DNA of 60,118 nt from Chloroflexota bacterium (GTDB lineage: Bacteria > Chloroflexota > JAJPGV01): the NCBI GenBank assembly GCA_021325635.1, contig JAJPGV010000058.1, positions 1 through 60,118 of the forward strand. The letters run 5' to 3'. Made by a program: the position numbers and the translations under genes. The first letter of the stretch is position 1, and each line of letters opens with the position of its first letter. This document shows positions 24,579 through 34,516 of this stretch, one piece after another. A model generated the notes under the pieces. That model was not told where the DNA came from. It ran no database searches and worked only from the letters and a program-made list of their open reading frames with translations.

Positions 24579-25910
24579 TCAGGGATAGATGCCGCGCGTC
24601 TTGATGGCTTCCGCGACCCGCTGCACACCCACGACGTAGGCGGCAGTACGCATGTCCGCCTGGTGGTTCTCCTGAGCCTGCTCCACGGCATCGAACGCGC
24701 GCACCATCACGCGCTTCAGCTTGGCGTTGATTTCGGCCTCTTCCCAAAAGAACTCCTGCAGGTCCTGGACCCACTCGAAGTAGGAAACCGTCACCCCGCC
24801 GGCGTTGCACAGGATATCGGGCAGAACGGTGATGCCGCGGTCGAACAGGATCCGGTCCGCCTCGGGAGTGGTTGGGCCATTGGCCCCCTCGGCCACCAGC
24901 TGAGCTTTGATGCGTGGCGCGTTCACCGCCGTGATCTGGTTCTCGTAAGCCGCGGGAACCAGGATGTCTACCGGCAGCTCCAGCAGCTCGGCGTTGGTCA
25001 CCACCTCCGTCCCGCGGAAGCCGCGCACGGTTCCCTGCTCTTCGCGATGGCGCACGAGCTGCTTTATGTCGAGTCCGGCGGGGTTGTAGATCCCACCTTT
25101 GCTGTCCGAAACGGCAACCACCTTAGCGCCCGCTTCATCCAGTAGCTTGGCGCTCACGGAGCCGACGTTCCCGAAGCCCTGCACGGCCACGCTCATGCCC
25201 TGCAGCGAATTGCCGCGGCGGCGGATTGCTTCCTCGATGGTGTACAGCACGCCTCGGCCCGTCGCCTCCGCGCGGCCTTCCGAGCCGCCGACCGACAGGG
25301 GCTTTCCCGTGACCACGCCCGTCACCGAATGGCCCGCGTGCATCGAATAGGTATCCATGATCCAGGCCATGATCTGCGGGTTGGTGTTGACGTCCGGCGC
25401 AGGGATGTCGCGGTCCGGTGACATCAGGATGCTGATCTCCGTCGCGAAGCGGCGCGTCAGCCGCTCGAGCTCGCCCAGGGATAGCGACTTCGGGTCGCAG
25501 GCCACACCACCCTTGGCCCCACCGAAGGGAATCGACACCACCGCGCACTTCCAGGTCATCCACATCGCCAGAGCGCGCACTTCGTCGATGTCCACGGCGC
25601 TGGCGAAGCGCAGCCCCCCCTTGGCCGGGCCGCGGGCAATGCTGTGATGCACGCGGTAGCCGGTGAAGATATGCACGCTGCCGTCGTCCATGCGTACCGG
25701 GAAGTTGACCGTGAGCTCGCGTTGGGGATGCCTGAGGATTTCGGCAATGCCCGAGTCCAGCTTGATGAGATCCACCACGCGGTCGAATTGCTGAACCGCC
25801 ATCTCATACGGATTCACGTGCCCCTGGGTCACCGCCGGCGCGCCCGGCTTAGCCGCGTCCGACTTGGTCCAGGTCGAGGCCGGCTGCTTCCGGCCGCTGT
25901 CCAACGCCAT
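24579..25910 (-). CDS. gdhA: Glutamate dehydrogenase (Glu/Leu/Phe/Val family)
   Basis: This 443-aa enzyme interconverts glutamate and 2-oxoglutarate plus ammonium with NAD(P). The substrate region has ARGPAKGGLRFASAVDIDE and the catalytic lysine segment WKCAVVSIPFGGAKGG. Downstream are the loop GPTTPEADRIL and the Rossmann motif VAVQGFGNVGSVSAKLLDEA. The final helical segment SYFEWVQDLQEFFWEE is typical of bacterial catabolic or hexameric GDH. The N-terminal 28 residues are an unusual Pro/Gln/Lys-rich extension, so the true start could be the later in-frame ATG (NPYEMAVQQF). It starts 4 bp after gatB, implying one transcript. Confidence 0.95.
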   Translation of the reverse strand: MALDSGRKQPASTWTKSDAAKPGAPAVTQGHVNPYEMAVQQFDRVVDLIKLDSGIAEILRHPQRELTVNFPVRMDDGSVHIFTGYRVHHSIARGPAKGGLRFASAVDIDEVRALAMWMTWKCAVVSIPFGGAKGGVACDPKSLSLGELERLTRRFATEISILMSPDRDIPAPDVNTNPQIMAWIMDTYSMHAGHSVTGVVTGKPLSVGGSEGRAEATGRGVLYTIEEAIRRRGNSLQGMSVAVQGFGNVGSVSAKLLDEAGAKVVAVSDSKGGIYNPAGLDIKQLVRHREEQGTVRGFRGTEVVTNAELLELPVDILVPAAYENQITAVNAPRIKAQLVAEGANGPTTPEADRILFDRGITVLPDILCNAGGVTVSYFEWVQDLQEFFWEEAEINAKLKRVMVRAFDAVEQAQENHQADMRTAAYVVGVQRVAEAIKTRGIYP

Positions 25911-25914
25911 ATCG

Positions 25915-27417
<1,503 letters not shown>

Positions 27418-27486
27418 GCTTAGAGGCTACCGCTAGAAACCGTAACTCAAGCAAGCTGAGGGGATTCTGGCCAGGCTCCGCAGCCG

Positions 27487-28686
27487 CTACGAGGCGAGCG
27501 AGGTGTGCGTGTGGCGCTTGACGAAGCGGCGCATGCGCTCCAGCGCTTCCTGGATCTGCTCGTAGGCGGTGGCGTAGCACATGCGCACGTAGCCTTCCCC
27601 GGCGTCGCCGAAGGCCGTCCCGGACACCACCGCGACGTGCTCCTCCTCGAGCAGCCGGAACGAAAACTCCTCCGAGCTCATGCCGGTGATGGCGATGGAC
27701 GGGAAGGCGTAAAAGGCCCCCCGCGGCTCGAAGCAGGTGAGCCCCACGTCGTTCAGGCCGGTGACCAGCAGCTTGCGGCGGCGGTCGTACTCGGCCAGCA
27801 TGCTCTGCACGTCGGCCTCGCCATGGTCGAGCGCTTCGATGCCGGCCCACTGCGCCGCCGTGGGCGCGCTCATGATCACGTACTGATGGATCTTCATCAT
27901 GGCTTCCAGCACCTCGGCCGGCGCGCAGGTGTAGCCCAGCCGCCAGCCGGTCATGGCGTACGCCTTGGAGAAGCCGTTGATGAGGATGGTCCGATCCCAA
28001 GCGCCCTTCAAAGCCGCGATGCAGACGTGGTCGCCCCCATAAATGAGGCGGTGATAGATCTCGTCGGAGATGATGACGAGATCGTGCTCCACGGCCAGGT
28101 CCACGATGGCCTGCGCCTCCTGGGGATCCAGGACGGCGCCGGTCGGATTGTTGGGGAAGCCCATGACGATGGCCCGGCTCTGGGGCGTGATCGCCTGCTC
28201 GACGGCCCGCGCCGTCAATGAAAAGCCGTTCTCAGCATAGGTCGGCACCGGCTGGACGTTGCCGCCGGCCAGCACCACCGAAGCCTCGTAGGACACGTAG
28301 CCCGGCTCGGGAAGCAGCACGCCGTCGCCGTGGTTGACCACCGCCCGCACCGCGATGTCGATGCCTTCGCTGGCCCCCACGGTCACCAGAATCTCGTGCT
28401 CGGGGTCGTAACGCACACCGTACAGGCGCTGCATCTCCACGGCGATACGCTGCCGCAGGGGCAGCAGACCGTAGTTCGAGGTGTAGTGCGTCCGGCCGGC
28501 CTGGATCGATTCGATGCCCGCCTCGCGGATGTGGTCCGGAGTCACGAAGTCGGGCTCGCCCACACCCAATGAGATCACGTGCTCCATCGAGGCCAGCACG
28601 TCGAAGAACTTGCGGATACCCGAGGGACGGACGCGATGCACGATGGACGACGTCATCGGCCGTCGAGGCCGCGGCGAACCAGGCAT
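27487..28686 (-). CDS. Class I/II aminotransferase (aspartate aminotransferase-like)
   Basis: This 399-aa PLP enzyme of fold type I has DFVTPDHIREAGIESI, the cofactor loop ILVTVGASEGIDIAV, and PNNPTGAV. The Schiff-base lysine lies in INGFSKAYAMTGWRLGY. Closest families are aspartate/aromatic aminotransferases of the PatA/AspC subgroup. Its start overlaps the gatA stop (TGATG), implying translational coupling. An internal ATG at 28656 would remove a basic ten-residue lead. It sits between gatA and gatB in the amidotransferase run, where it could supply aspartate or glutamate chemistry. The substrate is not determined. Confidence 0.92.
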   Translation of the reverse strand: MPGSPRPRRPMTSSIVHRVRPSGIRKFFDVLASMEHVISLGVGEPDFVTPDHIREAGIESIQAGRTHYTSNYGLLPLRQRIAVEMQRLYGVRYDPEHEILVTVGASEGIDIAVRAVVNHGDGVLLPEPGYVSYEASVVLAGGNVQPVPTYAENGFSLTARAVEQAITPQSRAIVMGFPNNPTGAVLDPQEAQAIVDLAVEHDLVIISDEIYHRLIYGGDHVCIAALKGAWDRTILINGFSKAYAMTGWRLGYTCAPAEVLEAMMKIHQYVIMSAPTAAQWAGIEALDHGEADVQSMLAEYDRRRKLLVTGLNDVGLTCFEPRGAFYAFPSIAITGMSSEEFSFRLLEEEHVAVVSGTAFGDAGEGYVRMCYATAYEQIQEALERMRRFVKRHTHTSLAS

Positions 28687-30143
28687 CAGAGAGCCGGCCG
28701 CTGCCTGTGGAAATCCGTCTGCTGCTGATAGCAGTGGCCGACACGCAGCACTGTCTCCTCATCGAATGCCCGGCCGATGATCTGCAAGCCCACGGGCAGG
28801 CCATCGGACAGGCCGCAGGGGATGGACATGCCCGGCAAGCCGGCCATGTTTACCGGAATCGTCAGCACGTCGGATAGGTACATGGCCAGCGGATCGTTCG
28901 TCTTCTCACCGATCCTGAAGGCCACCGAGGGCGACGTGGGCGCCACCAATACGTCGAATCGCTCGAACGCCGCGTCGAACTCCTGCTTGATCAACGTTCG
29001 CACTTTCTGCGCCTTGAGGTAGTAGGCGTCGTAGTAGCCGGCGCTGAGGACATACGTGCCGAGGATGATGCGGCGCTTCACCTCGGCGCCGAAGCCGGCC
29101 TCGCGGGTGGCGTTGTATTCGCCCCACACGTCGCTGGCTTCCTTCGAGAAGCCGTAGCGCACGCCGTCGAAGCGCGCCAGATTGGCCGACGCTTCGGCCG
29201 GAGCAATGATGTAGTACGTGTCCAGCGCATAGTCGGTGGATGGCAGCGAGCACTCGTCCACCACTGCCCCCGCCCGTTCCAGCACCTTCAGCGCTTCGCG
29301 CACCGCCGCCTCCACCCCAGGCTCGAGGCCCGCGGCGAAGTACTCGGATGGCACGCCCACCCGTACCCCGGCCAGGTCGCCGGTCAGCGCGGCCGCAAAG
29401 TCGGGCACGGGGCGCCCGACCGAGGTGGAGTCCATGACGTCGCGACCGCACAGCGCATTGAGGACCAGCGCCGCGTCTTCGGCGTCTTTGGTGAAGGGCC
29501 CGATCTGATCGAGTGAGGAGGCAAACGCCACCAGGCCGAAGCGCGAGATCCGGCCGTAGGTCGGCTTGATGCCGGTGACCCCACACAGAGCGGCTGGCTG
29601 GCGTATGGAGCCGCCGGTGTCGGTGCCGAGCGAGTAGATGCACTCATCCGCGGCTACCGCGGCCGCCGATCCGCCGCTCGAGCCGCCAGGCACTGTGTCC
29701 AGGTCCCAGGGGTTGTGCGTCGGGAAGAAGCCCGAATTCTCGGTGGACGATCCCATGGCGAACTCGTCGCAGTTCGTCTTGCCCAGGAAGACGGCGCCAC
29801 GCGAGCGCAGCCGCGCCACCGCCGTGCCGTCGTACACCGGCACGTAGCTCTCCAGGATCCTGGAGGAGCAGGTCGTGCGCACGCCCTCCGTGACCAGCAC
29901 GTCTTTCAATGCCACCGGCACGCCCAGCAGCGGCTGCCCGGCTCCTTCGCCTCCGGCGCGGGCCGCGTCCGCGGCGCGGGCCTGTTCCAGCGCCAGCTCG
30001 GGAGTCAGCGTCACGTAGGCCTTAACGCGCGCATCCAGCTGTTCGATACGCTCCAGCGCCGCCGTCGTGAGCTCGACGGACGAGATCTCACCGCCGGCGA
30101 GCAGCTTGGCCGCCTCGTGCACGGTCAACGCGGCCAGGCTCAC
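28686..30143 (-). CDS. gatA: Asp/Glu-tRNA amidotransferase subunit A (glutaminase subunit)
   Basis: GatA is an amidase-signature enzyme that releases ammonia from glutamine for GatB. The 485-aa protein holds the full catalytic triad. The lysine is in LGVPVALKDVLVTEGVRTT, the cis-serine in GTDTGGSIRQPAAL, and the nucleophile region in PGGSSGGSAAAVAADE. The C-terminal PVNMAGLPGMSIPCG and GLPVGLQIIG segments are typical. The ATG at 30143 lies 43 bp after gatC. The stop overlaps the aminotransferase start. Confidence 0.97.
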   Translation of the reverse strand: MSLAALTVHEAAKLLAGGEISSVELTTAALERIEQLDARVKAYVTLTPELALEQARAADAARAGGEGAGQPLLGVPVALKDVLVTEGVRTTCSSRILESYVPVYDGTAVARLRSRGAVFLGKTNCDEFAMGSSTENSGFFPTHNPWDLDTVPGGSSGGSAAAVAADECIYSLGTDTGGSIRQPAALCGVTGIKPTYGRISRFGLVAFASSLDQIGPFTKDAEDAALVLNALCGRDVMDSTSVGRPVPDFAAALTGDLAGVRVGVPSEYFAAGLEPGVEAAVREALKVLERAGAVVDECSLPSTDYALDTYYIIAPAEASANLARFDGVRYGFSKEASDVWGEYNATREAGFGAEVKRRIILGTYVLSAGYYDAYYLKAQKVRTLIKQEFDAAFERFDVLVAPTSPSVAFRIGEKTNDPLAMYLSDVLTIPVNMAGLPGMSIPCGLSDGLPVGLQIIGRAFDEETVLRVGHCYQQQTDFHRQRPAL

Positions 30144-30186
30144 GACTCACCTCCGGCCATCTTCCCGTACGCGGGGGAAGCGGCCC

Positions 30187-30474
30187 TCACTCGAGGATCG
30201 GCAGGACTCGGATGAAGGGATCCTCCGCGCGCGGCGCGTTGGACAGAACCTGCTCGCGGGTGAGGCCAGAGCGCACTTCATCCTCGCGCAGGACGTTCGT
30301 GGCTTCGATGACCTGGGCCGTGGGTGGGATGTGCTCGGTGCTCAGCTGGTTCAGCCGCTCCATGTGCTGGAGGATGTCGCCCAGCTGACTGGCCATCCGG
30401 TCCTTCTCCTCGTCGGTGAGACCGATTCGCGCCAAAAGGGCCAGATGATCCATCTCCGCCCGGGTCAGCGCCAT
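30187..30474 (-). CDS. gatC: Asp/Glu-tRNA amidotransferase subunit C
   Basis: GatC is the short belt subunit that wraps GatA and GatB together. The 95-aa protein reads MALTRAEMDHLALLARIGLT, then LGDILQHMERLNQLSTE, and the conserved end LREDEVRSGLTREQVLSNAP. The frame is open far upstream to 31137 but that portion is antisense to the SDR gene. The ATG at 30474 gives the standard length. It is the first gene of the minus-strand gat run. The 90 bp between it and the divergent SDR gene should carry both promoters. Confidence 0.95.
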   Translation of the reverse strand: MALTRAEMDHLALLARIGLTDEEKDRMASQLGDILQHMERLNQLSTEHIPPTAQVIEATNVLREDEVRSGLTREQVLSNAPRAEDPFIRVLPILE

Positions 30475-30567
30475 GCGCCTAAGTATAGGGCGGCCTGTTC
30501 CCCCTCCCGCTTCGCTCCCGGCCTGATCCCGGCAATTGGCGTACACTCGGCCAGGGATCGATGACGC

Positions 30568-31323
30568 ATGCCTGATACAAGCCTCCAAGGCCGAGCAGCC
30601 ATCGTAACCGGCGGTGCCGGCGGGGATGCCGGCCTGGGCCTGACCACCACCGAGGCGCTGCTCAGGGCCGGCGCCCGTGTGGCCGTGTGGGACCGCAGTC
30701 CGGAAGCGGCAGCCCGAGCTCGACACGAGCTGGCGCGGCAAGGATTCGAGCCGCTGTTCCAGGAAGTGGACGTGACGGACCAGGCCGCCATCGAGCGCGC
30801 CTACCAGCAGGTTCGGGATTCCCTGGGGCCGGTCGACGTGCTGGTGAACAACGCTGCGGTCAAGATGGACTTCATGCTCGGCCCGAAGAGCGCTCGCCCG
30901 GCTGGCACCCTGCCCTTCTGGCAGCTGGACCCGGCGCGCTTCCTGCGGCTCCTGGAGATCAACGTCTACGGTCCATTCCTCACCAGCCGGCTGGTGGTGC
31001 CGGACATGGCGGCCGGCGGCCGGGGCAGCGTCATCAACGTGGTCACCAGCCCACATACCCAACGCTCGCCCAAGCACATCCCCTACGGCCCGAGCAAAGC
31101 CGCGCTTCAAGCCATGACCCAGGCCATGGCGGCTCAATTGGAGGGTACCGGCGTGCGGGTGAACGCGGTTCTGCCGGGAGGCAGCGCCAACCGCCGCGGC
31201 GAGAGCGATCCATCGCTGTCGGCGTACGACTGCATGGTCAGTCCCATCCTCTGGCTGGCAAGCGACCAGTCGGCAACGGTTACCGGCCAGGTGTTCACCG
31301 GCGAGGGCTTCGTCCGCCCCTGA
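30568..31323 (+). CDS. Short-chain dehydrogenase/reductase
   Basis: This 251-aa Rossmann-fold NAD(P)-dependent oxidoreductase has a variant cofactor loop VTGGAGGDAGLGLTTTEALL and the NNAA motif in VDVLVNNAAVK. The catalytic serine region is VVTSPHTQR and the active-site YGPSK tetrad motif is intact. The C-terminus TVTGQVFTGEGFVRP is typical. The acidic residue after strand 2 (VAVWDRS) favours NAD. The ATG at 30568 is divergent from gatC. The substrate is unknown. Confidence 0.9.
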   Translation: MPDTSLQGRAAIVTGGAGGDAGLGLTTTEALLRAGARVAVWDRSPEAAARARHELARQGFEPLFQEVDVTDQAAIERAYQQVRDSLGPVDVLVNNAAVKMDFMLGPKSARPAGTLPFWQLDPARFLRLLEINVYGPFLTSRLVVPDMAAGGRGSVINVVTSPHTQRSPKHIPYGPSKAALQAMTQAMAAQLEGTGVRVNAVLPGGSANRRGESDPSLSAYDCMVSPILWLASDQSATVTGQVFTGEGFVRP

Positions 31324-31407
31324 GACGGCTTAGGTCGCCACGCCCTCAGCCCAGCGCGTTCCCGGGCATCGAGCGACGAATCCCACCGGCGCCGTAGCAT
31401 TGGCTGC

Positions 31408-32571
31408 ATGAAGATCCGTTCGGTGACGTTGGGCAACAACCTCACCTGGCCGCTCAGCGCCGGCGAGTTTGCCAAGGCCGCCCGCTTCTTCGCACGCGCG
31501 CGGCAGGTCTTCGGCGACGCGGGCGTCGAGGTCCAGACCACCCGCCTGGCCACGCAGCCGTTCCGGACCATGCCTGTGGCCACCGTTGAGGTCGCCCGGC
31601 GCATCGAGCAGGCGTGCGCCCAGGACGAGATCGGCTACTGCTCCCTCGGTCCCGCGCCGCTGGATGCCGCGCTGCTGGGCGATGTCATCGCCGGCACGTC
31701 TGTCGTCTTCTGCAGCGTTGAGACGGCGCAGCAGGCCGAGCTCGACATTGCGGCGATCCGCTGCGCCGCCGGCGTCGTCCACCGCGTAGCGGCTGCCACG
31801 CCGCGCGGCTTCGGCAACCTTCGCTTCGCCGCCGTCGCCCACTGCGGGCCGAACATTCCCTTCTTCCCGGCCGCCTACCACGATGGCGGACATCCCAAGT
31901 TCAGCCTGGCGCTGCAGACGGCCGACCTCGCGGTGGAGGCCTTTTCCGCGGCCGGAACCGTGGCCGAGCTGCGGTCCGGCCTGGCCGATCGTCTGAGCGA
32001 GGTAGATCGGACCATCCAGCCGCTGGCCAAACAGCTGGAGCGCGAGTTTGCCATCGAATACCTGGGAGCGGACTTCAGCACGGCCCCCTATCCGAATGAA
32101 GGCGAAAGCATCGGCACGGCCTTCGAGCGCATTGGCCTGGAGAGCTTCGGCGCGGCCGGCAGCGTCTTCGTGGCCATGCTCATCACCCGTGTGCTGAAGA
32201 CGGCGCCGCTCAACCGCTGGGGCTTCAATGGGCTGATGCTGCCGGTCCTGGAAGATGCCAGCCTGGCGGCAGGCACCGCGCTCGGCCACTTCGGCGTCAA
32301 CGATCTGCTGCTCTATTCGGCGGTCTGCGGCACAGGCCTCGATACGCTGCCGCTGCCTGGCGACGTGAGCGAGGATGAGCTGGCGGGCATCATCCTGGAC
32401 CTGTCGTCGCTGTCCGTGGCCCTGGATCGCAAACCGCTCACCGCCCGGCTGCTGCCGGTTCCTGGCAAGAAGGCCGGCGAGCGCACTGATTACGACTTCG
32501 ACTACTTCGCCAACGGCACCATCCTCGCCGTCAAGGGCCTCAGCCCAAGCCGGCTGCTGGAGCGTGCCTGA
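31408..32571 (+). CDS. DUF711 / UPF0210-type protein
   Basis: This 387-aa protein matches the DUF711 family, structurally related to the pyruvate-formate-lyase/ribonucleotide reductase barrel but with no confirmed reaction. Visible segments are MKIRSVTLGNNLTWPLSAGE, NIPFFPAAYHDGGHPKFSLAL, LGADFSTAPYPNEGESIGTA, and the end TDYDFDYFANGTILAVKG. It begins 84 bp after the SDR stop on the same strand. It is followed by tRNA-Gln. No signal peptide or membrane segments. Function should be left open. Confidence 0.85.
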   Translation: MKIRSVTLGNNLTWPLSAGEFAKAARFFARARQVFGDAGVEVQTTRLATQPFRTMPVATVEVARRIEQACAQDEIGYCSLGPAPLDAALLGDVIAGTSVVFCSVETAQQAELDIAAIRCAAGVVHRVAAATPRGFGNLRFAAVAHCGPNIPFFPAAYHDGGHPKFSLALQTADLAVEAFSAAGTVAELRSGLADRLSEVDRTIQPLAKQLEREFAIEYLGADFSTAPYPNEGESIGTAFERIGLESFGAAGSVFVAMLITRVLKTAPLNRWGFNGLMLPVLEDASLAAGTALGHFGVNDLLLYSAVCGTGLDTLPLPGDVSEDELAGIILDLSSLSVALDRKPLTARLLPVPGKKAGERTDYDFDYFANGTILAVKGLSPSRLLERA

Positions 32572-32637
32572 GAGGGGTGTGCCGCTCGCTCGCGAGACGT
32601 CCCGTGCTACGCTGTGAACTGCCCGAGCGGCAGATCT

Positions 32638-32708
32638 TGGCGAGTGGTGTAGTGGTAACACAAAGGACTTTGGATCCTTTGTCCCAGGTTCGAATCCTGG
32701 CTCGCCAG
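32638..32708 (+). tRNA. tRNA-Gln(TTG): tRNA-Gln (anticodon TTG)
   Basis: The cloverleaf folds by eye. The acceptor stem is TGGCGAG / CTCGCCA, and the D arm is GTGT / ACAC. The anticodon stem AAGGA / TCCTT has loop CTTTGGA (anticodon TTG). The T arm CCAGG / CCTGG has loop TTCGAAT. The discriminator base is G and the encoded 3' end is CA rather than CCA. The first pair is U1-A72, the feature by which GatCAB recognises tRNA-Gln, which fits the amidotransferase genes encoded 2-7 kb away. Confidence 0.95.
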
Positions 32709-32722
32709 CAGCCGGCGGACGG

Positions 32723-33883
32723 TTGAACGCGCCGCCACTCCCGCGGTACGGCGAAGCTTCCCTCCCTGATCTAACGCCATCGATGATGGCGGCGCTGGGG
32801 GTGCCGGTATTCCGCAACGTCCTGGGCCTTCCCGCCACGGACCGGCTGTGTCTGCTGGTCGTCGACGGCCTGGGCTGGGAGCAGCTGCGGGACCACGAGC
32901 GGGAAGCACCCTTCCTCAATGAGCTGGCCCGCTCGTGCAGGTCCATCACGACCGGCTTTCCGTCAACGACCGCGGCCAGCGTGGCGTCTCTGGGCACCGG
33001 CCTTCCTCCGGGTGGACATGGGCTGGCCGGCTACACCCTGCTGCTTCCGGGCCACAGCCGGGCCATGAACGTCCTGCGCTGGACCCCGTACGGTGTGGGC
33101 CACGCCGAGACCAACCTGCTGTCCAAGCTCGATCCCGAAGACTTTCAGCCGCGGGCGTGCGTGTTCGAGGTGGCGCATGACCACAAGGTCGACGTGCTGT
33201 TGACCGGGCCGGCTGTGCACGAGCACTCGGGGCTGAGCCGGGCGGTGCTGCGCGGCGGTCGCTTTCGGGTGGCGGTCTCGCCGGGGGACCTCGCCGGCGT
33301 GGCGCTCGGACACCTTGATGGCCCGGGCGTCCGGTTCGTCTACGCCCACTACAACGAGCTCGACACCACCGGCCATGTACGCGGCGTGGACTCGCCCGCC
33401 TGGCGCCTGCAGCTCTCCCTCATCGACCGGATGTGTGAGACGCTGGCAGCCCAGCTGCCCAGCGGCGCCGTGCTGGTGATCACGGGAGACCACGGCATGG
33501 TCGACTTGCGGGCCGATCAGCGCCTGGATCTCGACGACTATCCGGCTCTCTCACACGGGGTGCGGGTCATGGCCGGCGAGGGCCGCGCCCGTTACCTCTA
33601 TACACAGCACGGCCAGGAGCAGCACGTCCTCGACGCCTGGCGTGCGGTCCTCGGCGACAGAATGTGGGTCCTGCCTCGCGACGAAGCCGTCAGCGCCGGC
33701 TGGTTCGGCCCCGACGTCACCGAAGCGGCCCGGTCCCGCCTGGGCGACGTCGTCGCTGCGGCTCGGCCCGGCATCGGCATCTTCCAGCGCTCGGTCGACC
33801 CTGGGCAGGCGTCCCTCGTCGGCCACCACGGATCGCTCACCCCAGCCGAACAGTTAGTGCCGCTGTTAGTCGCTGGGCGCTAG
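32723..33883 (+). CDS. Type I phosphodiesterase / nucleotide pyrophosphatase family protein
   Basis: This 386-aa alkaline-phosphatase-superfamily hydrolase has the first metal aspartate in RLCLLVVDGLGWEQL. The nucleophile threonine region is TTGFPSTTAASVASLGTG, followed by GGHGLAGYT. Further ligands lie in YAHYNELDTTGHVRG and VLVITGDHGMVDL. No signal peptide is present, so it may act in the cytoplasm. A TTG at 32723 begins the PRYGEASLPDL lead that I recall from homologues, and an ATG at 32783 is the fallback. The last codons and the TAG stop lie inside the heptamer array, so the C-terminus AGR is repeat-encoded. Confidence 0.87.
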   Translation: MNAPPLPRYGEASLPDLTPSMMAALGVPVFRNVLGLPATDRLCLLVVDGLGWEQLRDHEREAPFLNELARSCRSITTGFPSTTAASVASLGTGLPPGGHGLAGYTLLLPGHSRAMNVLRWTPYGVGHAETNLLSKLDPEDFQPRACVFEVAHDHKVDVLLTGPAVHEHSGLSRAVLRGGRFRVAVSPGDLAGVALGHLDGPGVRFVYAHYNELDTTGHVRGVDSPAWRLQLSLIDRMCETLAAQLPSGAVLVITGDHGMVDLRADQRLDLDDYPALSHGVRVMAGEGRARYLYTQHGQEQHVLDAWRAVLGDRMWVLPRDEAVSAGWFGPDVTEAARSRLGDVVAAARPGIGIFQRSVDPGQASLVGHHGSLTPAEQLVPLLVAGR

Positions 33884-34008
33884 GCGCGAGGCGCTGGGCG
33901 CTGGGCGCTAGGCGCGAGGCGCTGGGCGCTAGGCGCGAGGCGCTAGGCGCTGGGCGCCAGGCGCTGGGCGCCAGACGCTGGGCGCTGGGCACGGGGCACG
34001 GGGCGCGA
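33869..34008. repeat. Heptamer microsatellite array between phosphodiesterase and Rrf2 genes
   Basis: Nineteen contiguous 7-bp units (33876-34008) follow the pattern GGCGCNN. They are mainly GGCGCTG, GGCGCTA and GGCGCGA, with three diverged units near the end. The array begins inside the last codons of the phosphodiesterase gene, whose stop TAG spans two units, and ends 10 bp before the stop of the convergent Rrf2 gene. It is the reverse complement of the unit family at 1-156. Confidence 0.9.
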
Positions 34009-34018
34009 CTGCGCTCCC

Positions 34019-34510
34019 TTAGACCTGGACGATTTCCCGCAACCAGGCCATGGTCTTCTCGACGGCGCGAGGATCGAGCTTCTGGCTGAGCTCGCGAACG
34101 AGTGTGGCTAGCGTCTTGGAGCGCAGGATGTTAGCCCAGGCTTGCTCGGCTTCCAGCATGCTTACGGTAACCATGCAGGGCAATCGGTAGGCGCCCGGTC
34201 CGAGCCTTGCCGGACCCCTGCCCCGGATCTCAGTACAGCGAAAGGCGGGCTGCGGACCTTCGACGCCGCGCACGACGTCCAGCAACGTGATCTGCTCAGC
34301 GGGCCGGGCCAGGCGGAAGCCACCCTTGGGGCCTGGAGCGGAGGCCAGCACTTTGGCCTTGACCAGCGCTTTCAGCTGCTTGATCAGGTAGCTTTCAGAG
34401 ACGCCATGGAACTCGGCGAGCGCTTTGGCCGGAAGGCCGACCCCAGGAGGTAAAGCCGCCAGCAGCACACAGCAGTGCAGCGCCCACTCTACACCCTCTG
34501 AGAGCTTCAC
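34019..34510 (-). CDS. Rrf2-family transcriptional regulator
   Basis: This 163-aa winged-helix regulator has the N-terminal Rrf2 pattern LSEGVEWALHCCVLLAAL. The recognition helix reads PAKALAEFHGVSESYLIKQL, followed by LASAPGPKGGFRLARPAEQI. A pair of cysteines flanks the sensor loop (FRCTEIRG and RLPCMVT), fewer than the three that hold Fe-S in IscR or NsrR. It may therefore sense thiol state rather than a cluster. The start is GTG at 34510, 6 bp after the stop of the broken epimerase gene, suggesting co-transcription and control of that oxidoreductase. Confidence 0.87.
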   Translation of the reverse strand: MKLSEGVEWALHCCVLLAALPPGVGLPAKALAEFHGVSESYLIKQLKALVKAKVLASAPGPKGGFRLARPAEQITLLDVVRGVEGPQPAFRCTEIRGRGPARLGPGAYRLPCMVTVSMLEAEQAWANILRSKTLATLVRELSQKLDPRAVEKTMAWLREIVQV

Positions 34511-34516
34511 CGCCGA

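Noticed and set aside
24542-24691. N-terminal extension of the TrmA-family methyltransferase
   Set aside because: It overlaps gdhA and has unnatural composition. The GTG at 24541 directly precedes the TRAM domain.
30475-31137. Extension of gatC to 316 aa
   Set aside because: The extension is antisense to the SDR gene. GatC is normally about 95 aa, which the ATG at 30474 gives exactly.
31330-32997. A 555-aa minus-strand open frame
   Set aside because: Antisense to DUF711, the tRNA and the phosphodiesterase. No domain is visible and it would cross the tRNA gene.
33869-34008. CRISPR array or coding repeat protein
   Set aside because: Contiguous 7-bp units with no spacers, and the unit length is not a multiple of three.
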